NCBI GenBank assembly: GCA_033239125.1
Contig: BSWB01000007.1
Coordinates: 102,971,582 to 103,035,581, forward strand
Reading direction: 5' to 3'
DNA length: 64,000 nt
DNA from: Fagopyrum homotropicum
Taxonomy: Eukaryota; Streptophyta; Magnoliopsida; Caryophyllales; Polygonaceae
Position 1 is the first letter of the stretch; every line of letters starts with the position of its first letter. The notes under the pieces are model-generated. The model was given only the letters and a program-made list of their open reading frames with translations, ran no database searches and was not told where the DNA came from. This document shows, piece after piece, positions 44,059 through 55,745 of this stretch. The translations under genes and the position numbers were made by a program.

Positions 44059-46537
44059 TCAGTACCCCCTTAAAATAAGTTTCGTCCCGAACTTAGAACA
44101 AGGTACTTAATCAGACGACTTCCCTTCGTTATGACCACTTGCTTCCAGCCTGCTGAAAAGGTTCTGACTACACACTCAAGCCAAAGGTCTTAGACATCCA
44201 CCAACACTTACCAAGTACCCAATGCTCTTCGCAGCACGACCCACTTGGTCTTGTCTTTTAATATTACTCAGTCGTCATATTCCTCCGGTAAGGAATCGTC
44301 ACCTTTACCCTTTTCTGGTCTACGCTCGGGGCAACTAAGAATCAAATCTAGTGGTCATCCTCTTTGTTCACTTGGCCTTGTTATATTATTTACATATCTC
44401 TAATACATCGTTAGCTCAAACTTAGGCTTCTCACGCATTTTCCAAGATCTTAAGTAAAATAGAATATGTCCAAAATGACGGCATTAGACACAAAGTGATC
44501 CCATGTCCGAAATCACTCTAACGTACTCCGTTAGGGATATAAATTTCCAAAACTACTTGCATGGCAACATGTACAAAGCCATCACTCTTCACTCGGATCC
44601 ATAAAAGTATACCAGTCTCCTTCTATTACCTCTACATGCTCATAAGTTTCCGTACGACATTTCTAGTCACTTCACATGGCCTATCTCACGTTCCTTCCAA
44701 CTAGAATGCATTTCACCAACTATCACCATCTTAAACTCATCACGACATCCATCAGTACCATTGAGCTTCTTGCTCTGTGGGTTAGGACCCACCACGCTTC
44801 CGCTGCGCTACTCTGATTATTTTGTTGTCACCCCTAAATCATAAGGACGTGTTCTGTGAGTCCAAAATGATTAACCGGATGAAGTACCAAGTACTTTCCT
44901 TACTTGTTTTCCTGAAATAAAATCATTATTCGAAAGCAACCCTCTTCCGTTTACTTCCTTAATTCTTGCAACACCGATCCAAACTCCCTGACTCGACCAA
45001 AGTTTGGTCTTAACCAGACAAGAAATAACCTTTAACGCAATCCTCTCGATACCTTTTGCTCATCCCAGACGGTTGGCGTTGCCTACTTGAGGAAATCCTC
45101 CAAGGCGTCGGCAAAGCTACTCCATAGATCCACCATCACAATTATCTCTTCTTAACGGCACATAACTCGTCAATATCCAACAATACTTGCACGCTCTTGG
45201 TTGACATCGGTCAGTCTATAATTGACTTATCTCAATCTCATATCTCTACTGGTATTAAACTTTTGGTGCACATCACCTACTAGATTAATACTTTTATCCT
45301 TCTTTAGTTCGTCTTACCTTCCACCCTTCGGCTTCTTATAGCTAACTCCATTTCTCTAGTCCGATTGTGTCATTCATCTGGCATAAATAGTCGTTTCAAG
45401 TTTCCACGATAGCTTGCAACCGTCTTTGAAATTATTATGGCCGAAATAATCATCCACTTGCAGACCTTTTGCATGGACCATCTGTGTTGGTGGCTTAGGT
45501 CCCGTGATAATTCGGGTTACCCTGGACTCTCAAGTCTAGCAAGGTCGTTCTCCCATACAGATTTCTTCACTGGTGTTGGTGGTAATATCGCCTTCCTGAA
45601 CCTCCGTTGACCCTGCTACAGGCTTCCATTCTTTGGATATTGGCGTCGCGGTTTCTTTCAAACTTCTTATATCTCTGAGGAGGTCAAAACCTCCCCACGC
45701 TGGTAGGGTCTGCCTTTTCGCTTTTACACTCAATTGTAGGTCTTCATTCCGTGCACCTTAGATTCTCACACCCGGATTGACACTTTGTCTCTTGTGGTTT
45801 CTCATGCCCCTAATGGTCTATGGGGCATCCGCCTCGATTATAATGTCCTTGATTCCGTAATCTTGGTTGTACTCAATTCTACTTGTCCTGTTCCAATATT
45901 GTTATCTCTACTCCAAACTCTTGTAGTCTCTTGCATGGTTCTTCTAGTTCCGTCTTTCGGCCTCGTATGCCTGAGTTCCTTGTACGACCTTCTATTCCTT
46001 CTATCTGAGTTGACTCGGGAATTCTTCCTCATTTGATTGTACTTATGGTCAAAATTAACTCCACATCTTTACTTCTTCTCCTATTAGTTCTTTGGATGGT
46101 TAACAAGGGTTACTAGGACGCTCATCCGAGTATAATATTTGATACAAGGTCCGAGTCCTTTGTCTCGTGTTGAAAACTCTTCAATTCTGCTACCGATTTA
46201 TCATGAGGCGATAATCGTTTCAAGATATCACAACTAAAGGATATAATATATCCTTTAGGATACTAACATATTACACATACACATATATATATAACATACA
46301 TTAATACTCATCATAATAAATCCATATGCTAACTCATATCGATCCAAGTTGTAGAGATCCACGGAGAGCGATGGTAGTCCAACGTACTACTAACCCACAA
46401 CCCGACTATGCTCGTGTAAAAACATAAATCCGTTTTGAAAATTTTAGAACCCTTTCGGGTTCTACTTATTTTATACAATCGGTCTTTCAGAAGATTTCAA
46501 GTGCCATTGTTGCCAACCCAGAGCTCTGATACCATAT
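44059..46537 (-). other. Element F internal region, non-coding
   Basis: PPT on minus at 44059-44075 (TTTTAAGGGGGTACTGA). PBS at 46521-46534 (TGGTATCAGAGCTC on minus; initiator tRNA-Met). A leader hairpin GAACCC-GAAA-GGGTTC lies at 46447-46462. No gag, protease, RT, RNase H or integrase motif on either strand; open frames are short and composition is uniform. Confidence 0.8.
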
Positions 46538-49490
46538 TGTAACACCCCAAATTCTAAGAACTCGGGGAGCTACTGGTTAGGACCTCACAATGGGTCCCGA
46601 CCTTAGTTTGACAACAATTTAACTTGGATCTTACAACAAGGCACAAAAGTATTTAAAACATTTGAAAACTTTAAACAATATATACATGAAGAATATGTAT
46701 CAGCCTTACAAAGCAAAGGTACCAAAACGACATATATGAAGAACATAAGACATTCCCATTCCCAACTAAATGAGTACGTGGACCCGGCTGACCATTCCCT
46801 CCGGATCTCTCTACAACTGTTTTAACCTGCAAGACATCTACAAGCGGTATAAAACCGTTAGCTAACATTCTATGCATAAGTATAAAGGTAAAAGCACAAA
46901 CACACAACATACACAATCAACATGCAACACTCAATCCTTTTATTATCTTTAATTAGGTGATAGGTTATTACTAATGATACTTATTTTGTGACACGAGGGA
47001 TTCCCAAACCTCGCCCCTGTCCCCGTTTACCAACGCGGAATGGTACTAATGCATTTGACCGTCTACCGGACTGGGCTGGTCGTAGGGAACCTCCTAGACT
47101 CTCGCAAGAGCTAGGCAGATGATGTCACGACCCGTTATCATACACTTGGGTCAATTACGTAAATAATAAAGTCGGCCTAATCCGGTTTCGTTGTTTATCA
47201 TAACTAACAAACACCACTCATACCCATTACACTCATACAAGAAGCCAGCTAAGTAAGTCCGTGGACTTACCTGAATCAGATCTCAACTCTTTTAATCACA
47301 ACTCAATCTGTAACTGTATAACTCGGTTGCCTGTCAAAGGAGGCAAGTGTGTCAGCACACTTTCTTGGTAATTAGAAGTCTAAGACTTCTAAGGTAGTAG
47401 GTTCTATTAGAACAGAATTTAATACAGTACCAATTTATGGTAAAATGACTATTTTACCCTTGGTCCCGAAATTTCCAAAAGCTCGTAATATGTACTTAAA
47501 TTATAATTTGAGGCTAACTATCCCTATTCTACTCCCTAGGATGATTTTAGGTAACAACAAGAAAAACTACCCATTTTCTATTTCCCGAAAAGTCACTAAA
47601 GTCCAACTACAGCTTCAAATATAAAATTCGTATAATCTTATAAAAATTCCGAAATAATTCCCTAGCTCATCTATGATATCCCATCTACTCGTAGGAGAAA
47701 GAATTTCTTAAAACTGTTAAAACATCGCTTCTACAAAAATTTCTAAAGTTGGATACAACACTTAACAAACAACATCTTGTCTTAACTTTGAAAAATCATA
47801 ACTCCTAAACTACTCGCTGGATTTATCCCAAATTTTGATATGTTCTACTATAAAATCTTATCTCTAATATATCCAAAATTCAGACGCAAAGGAGATCAAA
47901 ATCCTATTTAAAACTATTTCACAAAACCGAATTTCAGCACAACAGAAAAACTGCTTACGACTCAATTTTGGAAAAATCATAAATCCCAAACCACTCGCTG
48001 GATGCCTCTCAAATTTTAATATGTTCTACAAAAATATGTCAACTATATCATATCCAAAATTCAAGCCCAACGGAGATCAAGAGCTTATTCAAAACCATCT
48101 CACAAAACAGCATCACTTGCTGTTTTCCCCAACACTCAGCACATATATACAAAACACAATAACTCTCAAACCGTAACTCCGATTCTTCCCAAATTTTAGT
48201 ATGTTATACTATACACTATCGACTAAAACATATCCGAAAATCAACCAGAAAGGAAGAGTCTAGCATACCCAAAAATGGACCCGAAGTTGACTGCTCGTCA
48301 CTTCCGAAAACTGAGAAAAACGTAACATCTCTCTGCGGTTGTTTTCTTGACTGAAATGTATGGGTTTAAAGATGGTTTAGAGGCACTCATTGACACATAC
48401 ACATGGAGGGAAAGTAAGGAGGTAGATGTGGGTCTTACCCGGCTCCAAACTCGAAAGCATGAAGGACGAGGATGGCTCTCACGTTCATAGCCTTGTCGGA
48501 AACTGAAGAGGTCCAATGGGAGGTTGCTGTGCACGACTCCAGGGTTTCAGTGTGTACGCAGATGGCTGTGTTGCTGTGTGGTTGTTCGACAGAAACGAGG
48601 GGAGATGTCCGGCTACAGATCCATTGCTACTACCCGGGCTTCTTCTGAGAGAAATATGCGTTTGTTGCAATGGCGTGTGTGCAGGAGGGAGACGGTTCTT
48701 CTGCAGAAGGCAAGGCGAGGAAGAGTGGAGCGTTGAATGTAGACGGAAGATAGGAAACGTGGTCAGTTGCTGGACTTGCTCCCTTTGTTGCGTGATTTCA
48801 TAAGCCGTTACAGAAGATCTTCTCTCTTAACTCATCAGTTGTTACGTGGGCAACAGAGGGACAGAAGGCCGGCTGAACGTATGCTACTCCATGGGCTGCT
48901 GTCTTCTAGGGTTGCTGAAGAGCAATGCAAGGCTGGCTGGGCTGGACGGACACAAGGCTACTGCTGGGCTGGACGGACACAAGGCTACTGTTGGGCTGGG
49001 CGGACACAAAGCCACTGCTGGGCTGGACGGACACAAAGCCACTGCTGGGCTGGAGCAAAGGCAAGGCTGGCTGGAGCGGGCTGACTGCTGCACGGCTGGG
49101 CCTTGTCAGCTGCTTGTCTGGGCCTTGTCAACTGCTTGTCTGGGCCTTGTCAACTGCTTGTCTGGACCTTGTCATGACCTCGTCTCAACTCTGTCATGGT
49201 CTCGTCACAGCTTTGTCACAGTCTCGTCTCAGCCTTGTCATGATCTCGTCTAAAGTCGTCGTTAAGGACTAATTATAAGAATTAGGGTTTGATATAATTC
49301 TATTCTTTTATGTGAATTAAATTCTACATAAAATAATAAATAATTATAAGAATTAGGGTTTGATATAATTTTATCATTTTATATGAATTAAATTCTACAT
49401 AAAATGATAAAATTTGTGAAGAAACAAATACTAGATAGAATGGGAAACCGTCAACGGCTCGAAGTCCGAATTGATTCGGAATTAAACAGA
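46538..49490 (-). repeat. Element F 5' LTR (2953 bp, terminus missing)
   Basis: Offset of 5453 bp from the other copy; the same minisatellites recur (27-bp units from 48939). It stops after 'aattaaacaga' and lacks the last 21 bp present in the other LTR; E's RNase H follows directly. Confidence 0.93.
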
Positions 49491-51307
49491 AGAAGGATCC
49501 ACCGAATCAACCTAATCAACCTAGGTTTGGCATCCTTCTTTGTAAGGAGGTAACGGATCGCAGCATGATCCGTATAAACAATGACCTTCGCTACAACAAG
49601 GTATGACCGAAACTTCTCAAAGGCATACACTACCGCTAGCAACTCTTTCTCGGTTGTGGCATAGTTAAGTTGGGCATCATCTAGCGTCTTGCTAGCATAA
49701 TAAATGGCATGAGTGCACCCGTCTTTCCTTTGCCCCAAAACAGCCCCATCAGCTACATCGCTTGCATCACACATGATCTCAAACGGTAGGCTCCAATCCG
49801 GAGGTTGCATGATAGGTGCGGAGATCAAAGCGTTCTTCAACCTACAAAACGCCTCAAGGCAATCTTTGGAGAAAACAAATTCAACATCCTTCATTAGTAG
49901 GTTAGTAAGAGGCTTGGAAATTTTATAGAAGTCTTGAATAAACCTCCGGTAAAAACCGGCATGCCCTAAGAAACTCCTTACCCCTTTCACCGAGGTAGGT
50001 GGTGGCAACTTCTCTATCGTTTCGATTTTTGCCCTATCAACCTCAATGCTACGGTTGGACACCAAGTGTCCCAACACAATACCTTCACTTACCATGAAGT
50101 GGCATTTTTCCCAATTCAAGACAAGATTTGTCTCCTCACATCTTTGCAATACTAATGACAAGTTAGCCAAGCAATTATCAAAGGAAGAACCATAAACAGA
50201 GAAATCATCCATGAACACTTCCATGATATTTTCAATGTATTCCGAAAAGATAACCATCATACACCTTTGGAAGGTGGCGGGTGCATTACACAACCCAAAT
50301 GGCATTCTCCTATAAACAAAAGTACCCTATGGACATGTAAAAGTGGTTTTCTCTTGGTCATCGGGGTAGATAGGGATTTGGAAGAATCCACTATAGCCAT
50401 CTAAGTAGCAAAAATGAGAATGTTGAGCTAACCTCTCTAGCATTTGGTCAATGAAAGGAAGAGGGAAGTGATCTTTCCTAGAGGCCATGTTAAGCTTTCT
50501 ATAGTCAATACACATCCTCCACCCCGTAACCGTCCTAGTTGGGATTAGTTCATTGTTCTCATTGGTCACTACGGTCATCCCACCCTTCTTAGGAACTACA
50601 TGAACGGGACTAACCCACTTACTATCCGAAATAGGGTAGATTATTCCCGCATCTAGCAACTTAATGATCTCCTTTTTGACTACCTCTTTCATTATAGGAT
50701 TTAGTCTTCTTTGATGTTCAATAGAGGGTTTCTGGTTATCTTCCATCAATATCTTATGCATGCACAAAGAAGGTTTTATGCCAACCAAATCATCAATAGT
50801 ATAGCCAATGGCTTTCCTATGCAATATTAGCTCATCCAACAACTTAGCAAGTTCATCATCACTCAAGCATGCATTTACAATCACCGGATATGTAGAATTA
50901 TCACCAAGGAAAGCATACTTTAAATGAGAGGGGAGGGGTTTGAGTTCAAGTTTAGGAGGACCTTTATCGATTGGAGACGATCCAAATAGCGTTGGATGAG
51001 ATGAATCCAAAGCAAGTGAAGACCCTTCAAGGCTCCTTGAAGCTTGATCATCAATGAGGTCTGATTCTGGGGGAACCACGGTTGGAACCACGGTTGGCTC
51101 CACTTCCACGGCCGTGGACCTTGCCTGGCTCGTTTGTTGAGGCTTTACAGAGAGTTTGACGGCCGTGGAACTCATTCCACACCCGTGGAACTTGCAGCTG
51201 TTCAGCACCTCTTCGTTCTCTTCAATTTGAGCCCTTGTCTCTTCTTCTAATGCTTCTAAGGCCTTGATCTCTTCATTGCAAGCCTCCTCAACACCTTCCT
51301 CCATCAT
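49491..51307 (-). pseudogene. pol: Element E RT and RNase H, one nonsense codon, truncated by F
   Basis: Acidic linker ('MMEEGVEEACNEEIKALEAL'), then RT ('CIDYRKLN', 'YLDGYSGFFQIPI', TAG at 50327-50329, 'MPFGLCNAPATFQ', FMDD) and RNase H ('FEIMCDASDVADGAVLG', 'TTEKELLAVVYAFEKF'). The stop replaces the Trp of 'TCPWGTF' seen in A and B, so TGG to TAG; the frame is the same on both sides. A 9-bp duplication gives 'RLIRLIR'. Coding ends at 49491 where F's truncated LTR begins. Linker DNA carries CCACGGCCGTGG at 51106-51117 and a variant at 51158-51168. Confidence 0.88.
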
Positions 51308-51309
51308 AC

Positions 51310-52029
51310 TTAAGGTAAAACCTTCTCCAAGGGATCCTTGATCAAGATCGAGCTCACAACTTCTCTAAATTCCTCTTGTTCGACTATGTTGAAGACATCC
51401 TCATCAAGGGTTGGCCCTTTCATCATTGTGGATAACTTGAACTTGATGTTCTCTTCTCCAATGTTGAAGGAGAGAGTCCCATTCTTGCAATCCACTAGGC
51501 ATCCGGAGGTGGCTAGGAAAGGTCTTCCTAAGATGATGGGAACCGGATAGTCCGCCGGAATATCCAAGACAACAAAATCAATTGGCATATAGAATCCTTC
51601 TAGTTGCACCGGGATGTCTTCTAAGATCCCAACCGGATGAGTGATAGAACGGTCCGCCATATAGAGGGTCATCTTGACCGGTTTCGGCTCTCCTAGCCCA
51701 ACCTTGTTGCAAAGTGCAAGCGGTATGATGCTTACACTTGCTCCAAGATCACAAAGGGCCTCATACTTCACATCTCCCACTCCAATTGGGACACAAAAGG
51801 AACCCGGATCTCTTAGCTTGGGAGGCATCTCCTCCTTCATTGTTTGGATCAATTCCGAAGATCTCTTGGTCATTCTTACCTCCCCATACTCCTCCAACTT
51901 CCTTTTGTTGGAGAGTATCTCTTTCAAGAACTTGCCATATGCCGGCATTCCTAAAATAGCATCCATGAACGGAATATTAATATACAATTTAGACATTAGT
52001 TCAAGGAATTTACCAAAGTGATTGTCCAA
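51310..52029 (-). pseudogene. pol: Element E protease segment, frameshifted on both sides
   Basis: 239 residues: 'KFLELMSKLYINIPFMDAIL', 'FGKF'-type tail of gag, then protease with 'ALCDLGASVSIIPLALC', 'LYMADRSITHPVGILEDIPV' and 'PVPIILGRPFLATSGC'. It leaves frame near 51310 ('LIKDPLEKV' then a stop) relative to RT, and near 52030 relative to gag by loss of one base in the 'SRARARLD' codons. Confidence 0.85.
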
Positions 52030-53783
52030 GCGAGCTCTTGTCGTGATTGTGGGAACGGTAGTGGTGGCTTGTATGGAGGCGGTGCCACATATGTTGGCTC
52101 AACATCCTTGCCCTTGCCTCCATCTCCTTGCAAAGTCTCTTCCTCTATCACCACTTGTTTCCCCTTAGCATTGTCCTTGGGCAAAGGCTCCTTCATACTC
52201 AACCCACTCCTTGTAGTGATAGCCAACACTTGGCCTCTTGGGTTGTCTTCGGTCCTTCCGGGAAGCTTTCCCGGATCTCTATGGGTTTCACCCGCCTTTT
52301 GGAACACTTGTGCTTCCAACACTTTTTGAGCTTTAGAAATGGAAATCACCGTGCTCTCAAGACCACTCAACCTTCCAAGTAATTGCTCAAACATCATTTC
52401 GGTTCTATCCTTTGGAGGTTGAGTAAATCCGGGTGGAGGTTCTTGTGAAGCTTTTGGTGGTGGAGTTGTGCTCGTGGAAGCGGGAGGGTTCAAGGCTCCA
52501 TCCGGGTTAGAGTAGGAAAACCCGGGATGGTTGTGGTTGGGCCGGTAATTGTTGAATTGCCGGTTGTTGTTGAAGTTCCTTGGGCCTTGATAGTTGTTGC
52601 AATTGCCCCTCCCCATGTAATTCACATCTTTCTCCTTGGAAGATAAGTTAGCTTGTGGAAGCACTTGAGGAGTTGCTTGATTCTTCAAAGTTGTAGCACA
52701 CAACTCTCTCAAAGACTTCAATTCATTGTTGATGGCGTCAAGCTTGAAATTGCTCATGGTGACTTCACTCACCTCATATGCTCCCGCCTTTCTCCCTTCA
52801 CTCTTCCTATGGGAGTATTTCTCAATCACTAGGGCTTGTTTCTCTACAAACTCCCAAGCTTCATCTACATGCTTCTCCATGAAAGTCCCACCGGAAAGAG
52901 ATTGGAGCTTGAATTGGCTATCTTCATCAAGTCCTTTGAAGTAGATCTCCAATAGCTCAATTTTCGGTATGCCATGGTGTGGACAATCTAGGAGAAGATC
53001 TTTGAACCTCTCCCAAGACTTGAACAAACTCTCTCTATCCTTCATCACGAAGGCATTGATTTTCCCTCTTAACTCGGTAGTCTTGGAAGGTGGGAAGAAC
53101 TTAGTCAAAAACTCGGTTGTCATCTCCTCCCAAGTACCAACTCGCCCTTGTGGAATAGATTGATACCAAGCCAAGGTTTTATCCTTAAGAGAGAAGGAAA
53201 AAGCCCTACGCTTATGGTTGTTGCTCTCCAATCCTGGCGGTCTAAGAGTCTCCATCAAGATCTCATAGTTCATCAAGTGTTGATGAGGAGACTCTCCTTC
53301 CATCCCTCCAAATTGATTATGCCGGATCATTTGTAGAACTTGAGGGCGGAGTTCGTAATCATGGGTTGCGGGATCTCCTAAGTTCACACCCGGACGGTGT
53401 GCTCTTTGTGCCGGATCCATACGTTGCCCCAACGTTTGTGGCTCTTCCATAGAAATAGGCACAACCCTAATATTCACCGCCGCCGGCTGCGGTTGTGGTG
53501 GAGGTGGAGGAGGTTGTTGACGGTTAAGCTCTCTTTGCACAAGAGCTTGCCTAATCTCCTCAATCTTCCTCCTAGTTGCCTCTTGCCTCTCATTGGCAAG
53601 TCTCCTTTCATTCTCCAAAGCTTCATCCCTTATCCTAATTTGCTCTAAAGCCTCATCCAACTCAGCTTGGAGATCTCTTCCGGCCATCTCTTTTCCCTTT
53701 TTAATGCTCTTGGATCTAGATCTAAGGGTTTTCTCCGGTTCGGGATCGAATGGAGCTAAATCCTTGCCACGAGATCTTCGCAT
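52030..53783 (-). CDS. gag: Element E gag, open
   Basis: Starts MRRSRGKDLAPFDPEPEKTL at 53783; a longer open frame upstream (53828) begins with non-homologous residues, so I chose this ATG by comparison with A and B. Order: coiled coil (Glu/Arg-rich), poly-Pro stretch, gag core ('ESPHQHLMNYEILMETLRPP', 'FLTKFFPPSKTTELRGKI', 'HHGIPKIELLEIYFKGLD'), 'VDEAWEFVEKQALVIEKYSH', an Asn-rich segment ('NFNNNRQFNNYRPNHNHPG'), and the tail 'LAITTRSG' and 'PPPYKPPLPFPQSR'. About 580 residues without an internal stop. It ends by frameshift into the protease frame. No zinc knuckle. Confidence 0.88.
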
Positions 53784-53898
53784 ACACTTAAAGAGTGAGA
53801 TGTCGTGAAAAGCAAAGACACAAACCAAAAAGAGATCAAAAGCAACAAGAAAGATCTACACTACAATCAATCACAAAAAGACTCAATCTATACCTAGT

Positions 53899-53918
53899 CC
53901 CGGCAACGGCGCCAAAAA
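53899..53918 (-). other. Element E primer binding site (tRNA-Asp type)
   Basis: On minus: TTTTTGGCGCCGTTGCCGGG, two bases inside the 5' LTR. Confidence 0.87.
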
Positions 53919-53920
53919 CT

Positions 53921-55745
53921 TGTTACGCTAAGATCGTGTGATGTGCACGCAATAAGCTTTAAATTTATATTCTCGTTATATTTATCCTAACTCCTAGCGA
54001 ACCCGCAGTGTACGGGACGTTTGTAGTAAGGATAGTATTCCGAGGTCGAACACAAAGACTAAGGTGAGATTGATTCGATTTATGATTGAGTTTAGCGAAG
54101 ATCTAAGTTAAGAAAAGAGAAAGAAATAAAGAAATGAAAAATCTCAATGTTTTTGGTTGGTTTTTAGGTGATCAATCAAAGATCACTAACCATGCAATAT
54201 GAACAATCAACTAGGCTACGGATCAACACAAACAAACAAGCTAAACGAGATATATAGATCAAAGATAGAAAAGCGGATTCTAGGGGTTGGAAAGTCCGGT
54301 TATGGCATAGGACTCAAGCTATCTAATCATTCCTTGGATTAACTATGATTTGTTGGGAGAGAGTGTTTCTAGATTGGGATCAATCACCGGGTAGGTCTCA
54401 TGGTCCACTAGTCCATCCCTAAGATCTCATCACCGGGTAAGTCTCTAAGAACCTAAGGGACGAAATTCTACACAAACCGGATTGTCACCTAGAGATCTAA
54501 CCTATCCTTACCGGGTAAGTCTCGGAAGGGTTAGTCCTAAGCAACCACCTAGCACACTTAGTCCAATGGCGGCTTATGAGGCTCACCACTACCTAGGGTT
54601 TGTTATCTTTAGAATCTAAGAGTAAGGATTACCGGGTAAGTTTCTCCTAACACTTAGTTGCTAACACTAGGTCACCCTAGGATAGATTTAACTCAACAAA
54701 CACTTAGGATTTCAACATTCTAACAATCTAAGACTAGATCCATCGAACTAGGGAAGATCACGGGTTGTTCTACCAAGTCCACGGCCGTGGTTTGGCAAGA
54801 ACAAACCGTGGATCCTAACAGAGGCTACGTTCAAGCACACAAGTCATCCAAGGGCTGATCTAAGTCCATCCTATCATAGTCCTAGCCATAACCATTCTTC
54901 CCTTACCCTAGAATCACATCTATTTAGCCTACAACATTCATCATAACAATCGAAATCATCAAACATAAAATCATGGCTTCCATTTGCAAGATAATGAAGA
55001 GAAAGAGATGAACAAGTGAAGTAAACAAAACCAAGCTAAAAATGGAATTAGAATGACTCACAACCCTTCTTAAAGAAGGTTTAAATGGTTCATACAACTC
55101 TAGAAATCGATTCCGAAATTCTTCACTACAAAGCTATCAAGTCTATCAATGGTGTGTTCTTCTTCTTCTCCAATGAAGCTCTTCTCCAATGGTAGCTTCC
55201 TTCTACCTCCTTCTTCCAAGAATCTTCTTGTTCAGAGTGTATTTTGATTCCCAATTTGATTGGATGATAGGGGATGCCGTCTCCCAGCCAATGCAGGACC
55301 ACTTTTATACTACAACTTAGCAAGAGCTGGCCAAGAGATTGTGGCACAGCTGTCACAATCACCTGGCAAAAATCACGGGTGGTTCCACGGCCGTGGACTT
55401 CCAGTGAACCGTGATTTGGTGCTTCAGCGTTGCTTTGGTTCGCTAAGCTATGATCTAGTGCATGGCTTGTGTTGGCAAGGTCCCATGAGTCCTCTTTAGC
55501 CTCTAGCTTGCATCCTAATGAGTCCGAGGGTGTGTCATCTTGATGAACGATCCTCAAACGTATCGTTTTAGCTCCTAAATCTCCCAAAATACCTACAAGG
55601 CAATGCACAAATCCGTGTAGACGTCTATCTTGACAAATTACGTGAATTGGGTGCAAACGTCGTGAACTAGTGCTAAACCATGCATGAATGAGTGAGAAAT
55701 CTATCTAAATGATTACCTAAACCTAAGTCATAAATCGTGTTATCA
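53921..55745 (-). repeat. Element E 5' LTR (1825 bp)
   Basis: Direct repeat of 36568-38392. On minus: TTCCACGGCCGTGG (55383-55396) lies about 75 bp upstream of the TATA box (TATAAAAGT, 55301-55309). A second palindrome is at 54777-54790. Four GAGACTTACCCGG-type copies lie on minus at 54629-54644, 54508-54523, 54430-54445 and 54384-54399. Confidence 0.95.

Larger units (their letters stand above)
41085..49490 (-). mobile_element. Element F: LARD-like non-autonomous Tekay relative
   Basis: LTRs 41085-44058 (2974 bp) and 46538-49490 (2953 bp) are nearly identical, with about 7 differences by eye (near 0.25%), so this is the youngest insertion here. The 2.48-kb internal part has a PBS and PPT but no recognisable gag or pol. 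Leader and 3' UTR phrases match C, so it is probably moved in trans by a Tekay-type partner (inference). Its 5' terminus (right end) lacks about 21 bp and no TSD is present; about 437 bp of E is also missing there, indicating a post-insertion deletion. Confidence 0.88.
36568..55745 (-). mobile_element. Element E: Athila-like retrotransposon, split by F
   Basis: TSD GTAGT (36563-36567 and 55746-55750). LTRs of identical length, 1825 bp (36568-38392 and 53921-55745), differ at about 20 sites by eye (near 1.2%). Sense minus: tRNA-Asp PBS, gag, protease, RT-RNase H, [F], integrase, long 3' non-coding region, PPT. There is no third ORF: only about 1.6 kb separates the post-pol box from the PPT hairpin, against about 3.7 kb in B. 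Inserted in C's integrase. Confidence 0.95.
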
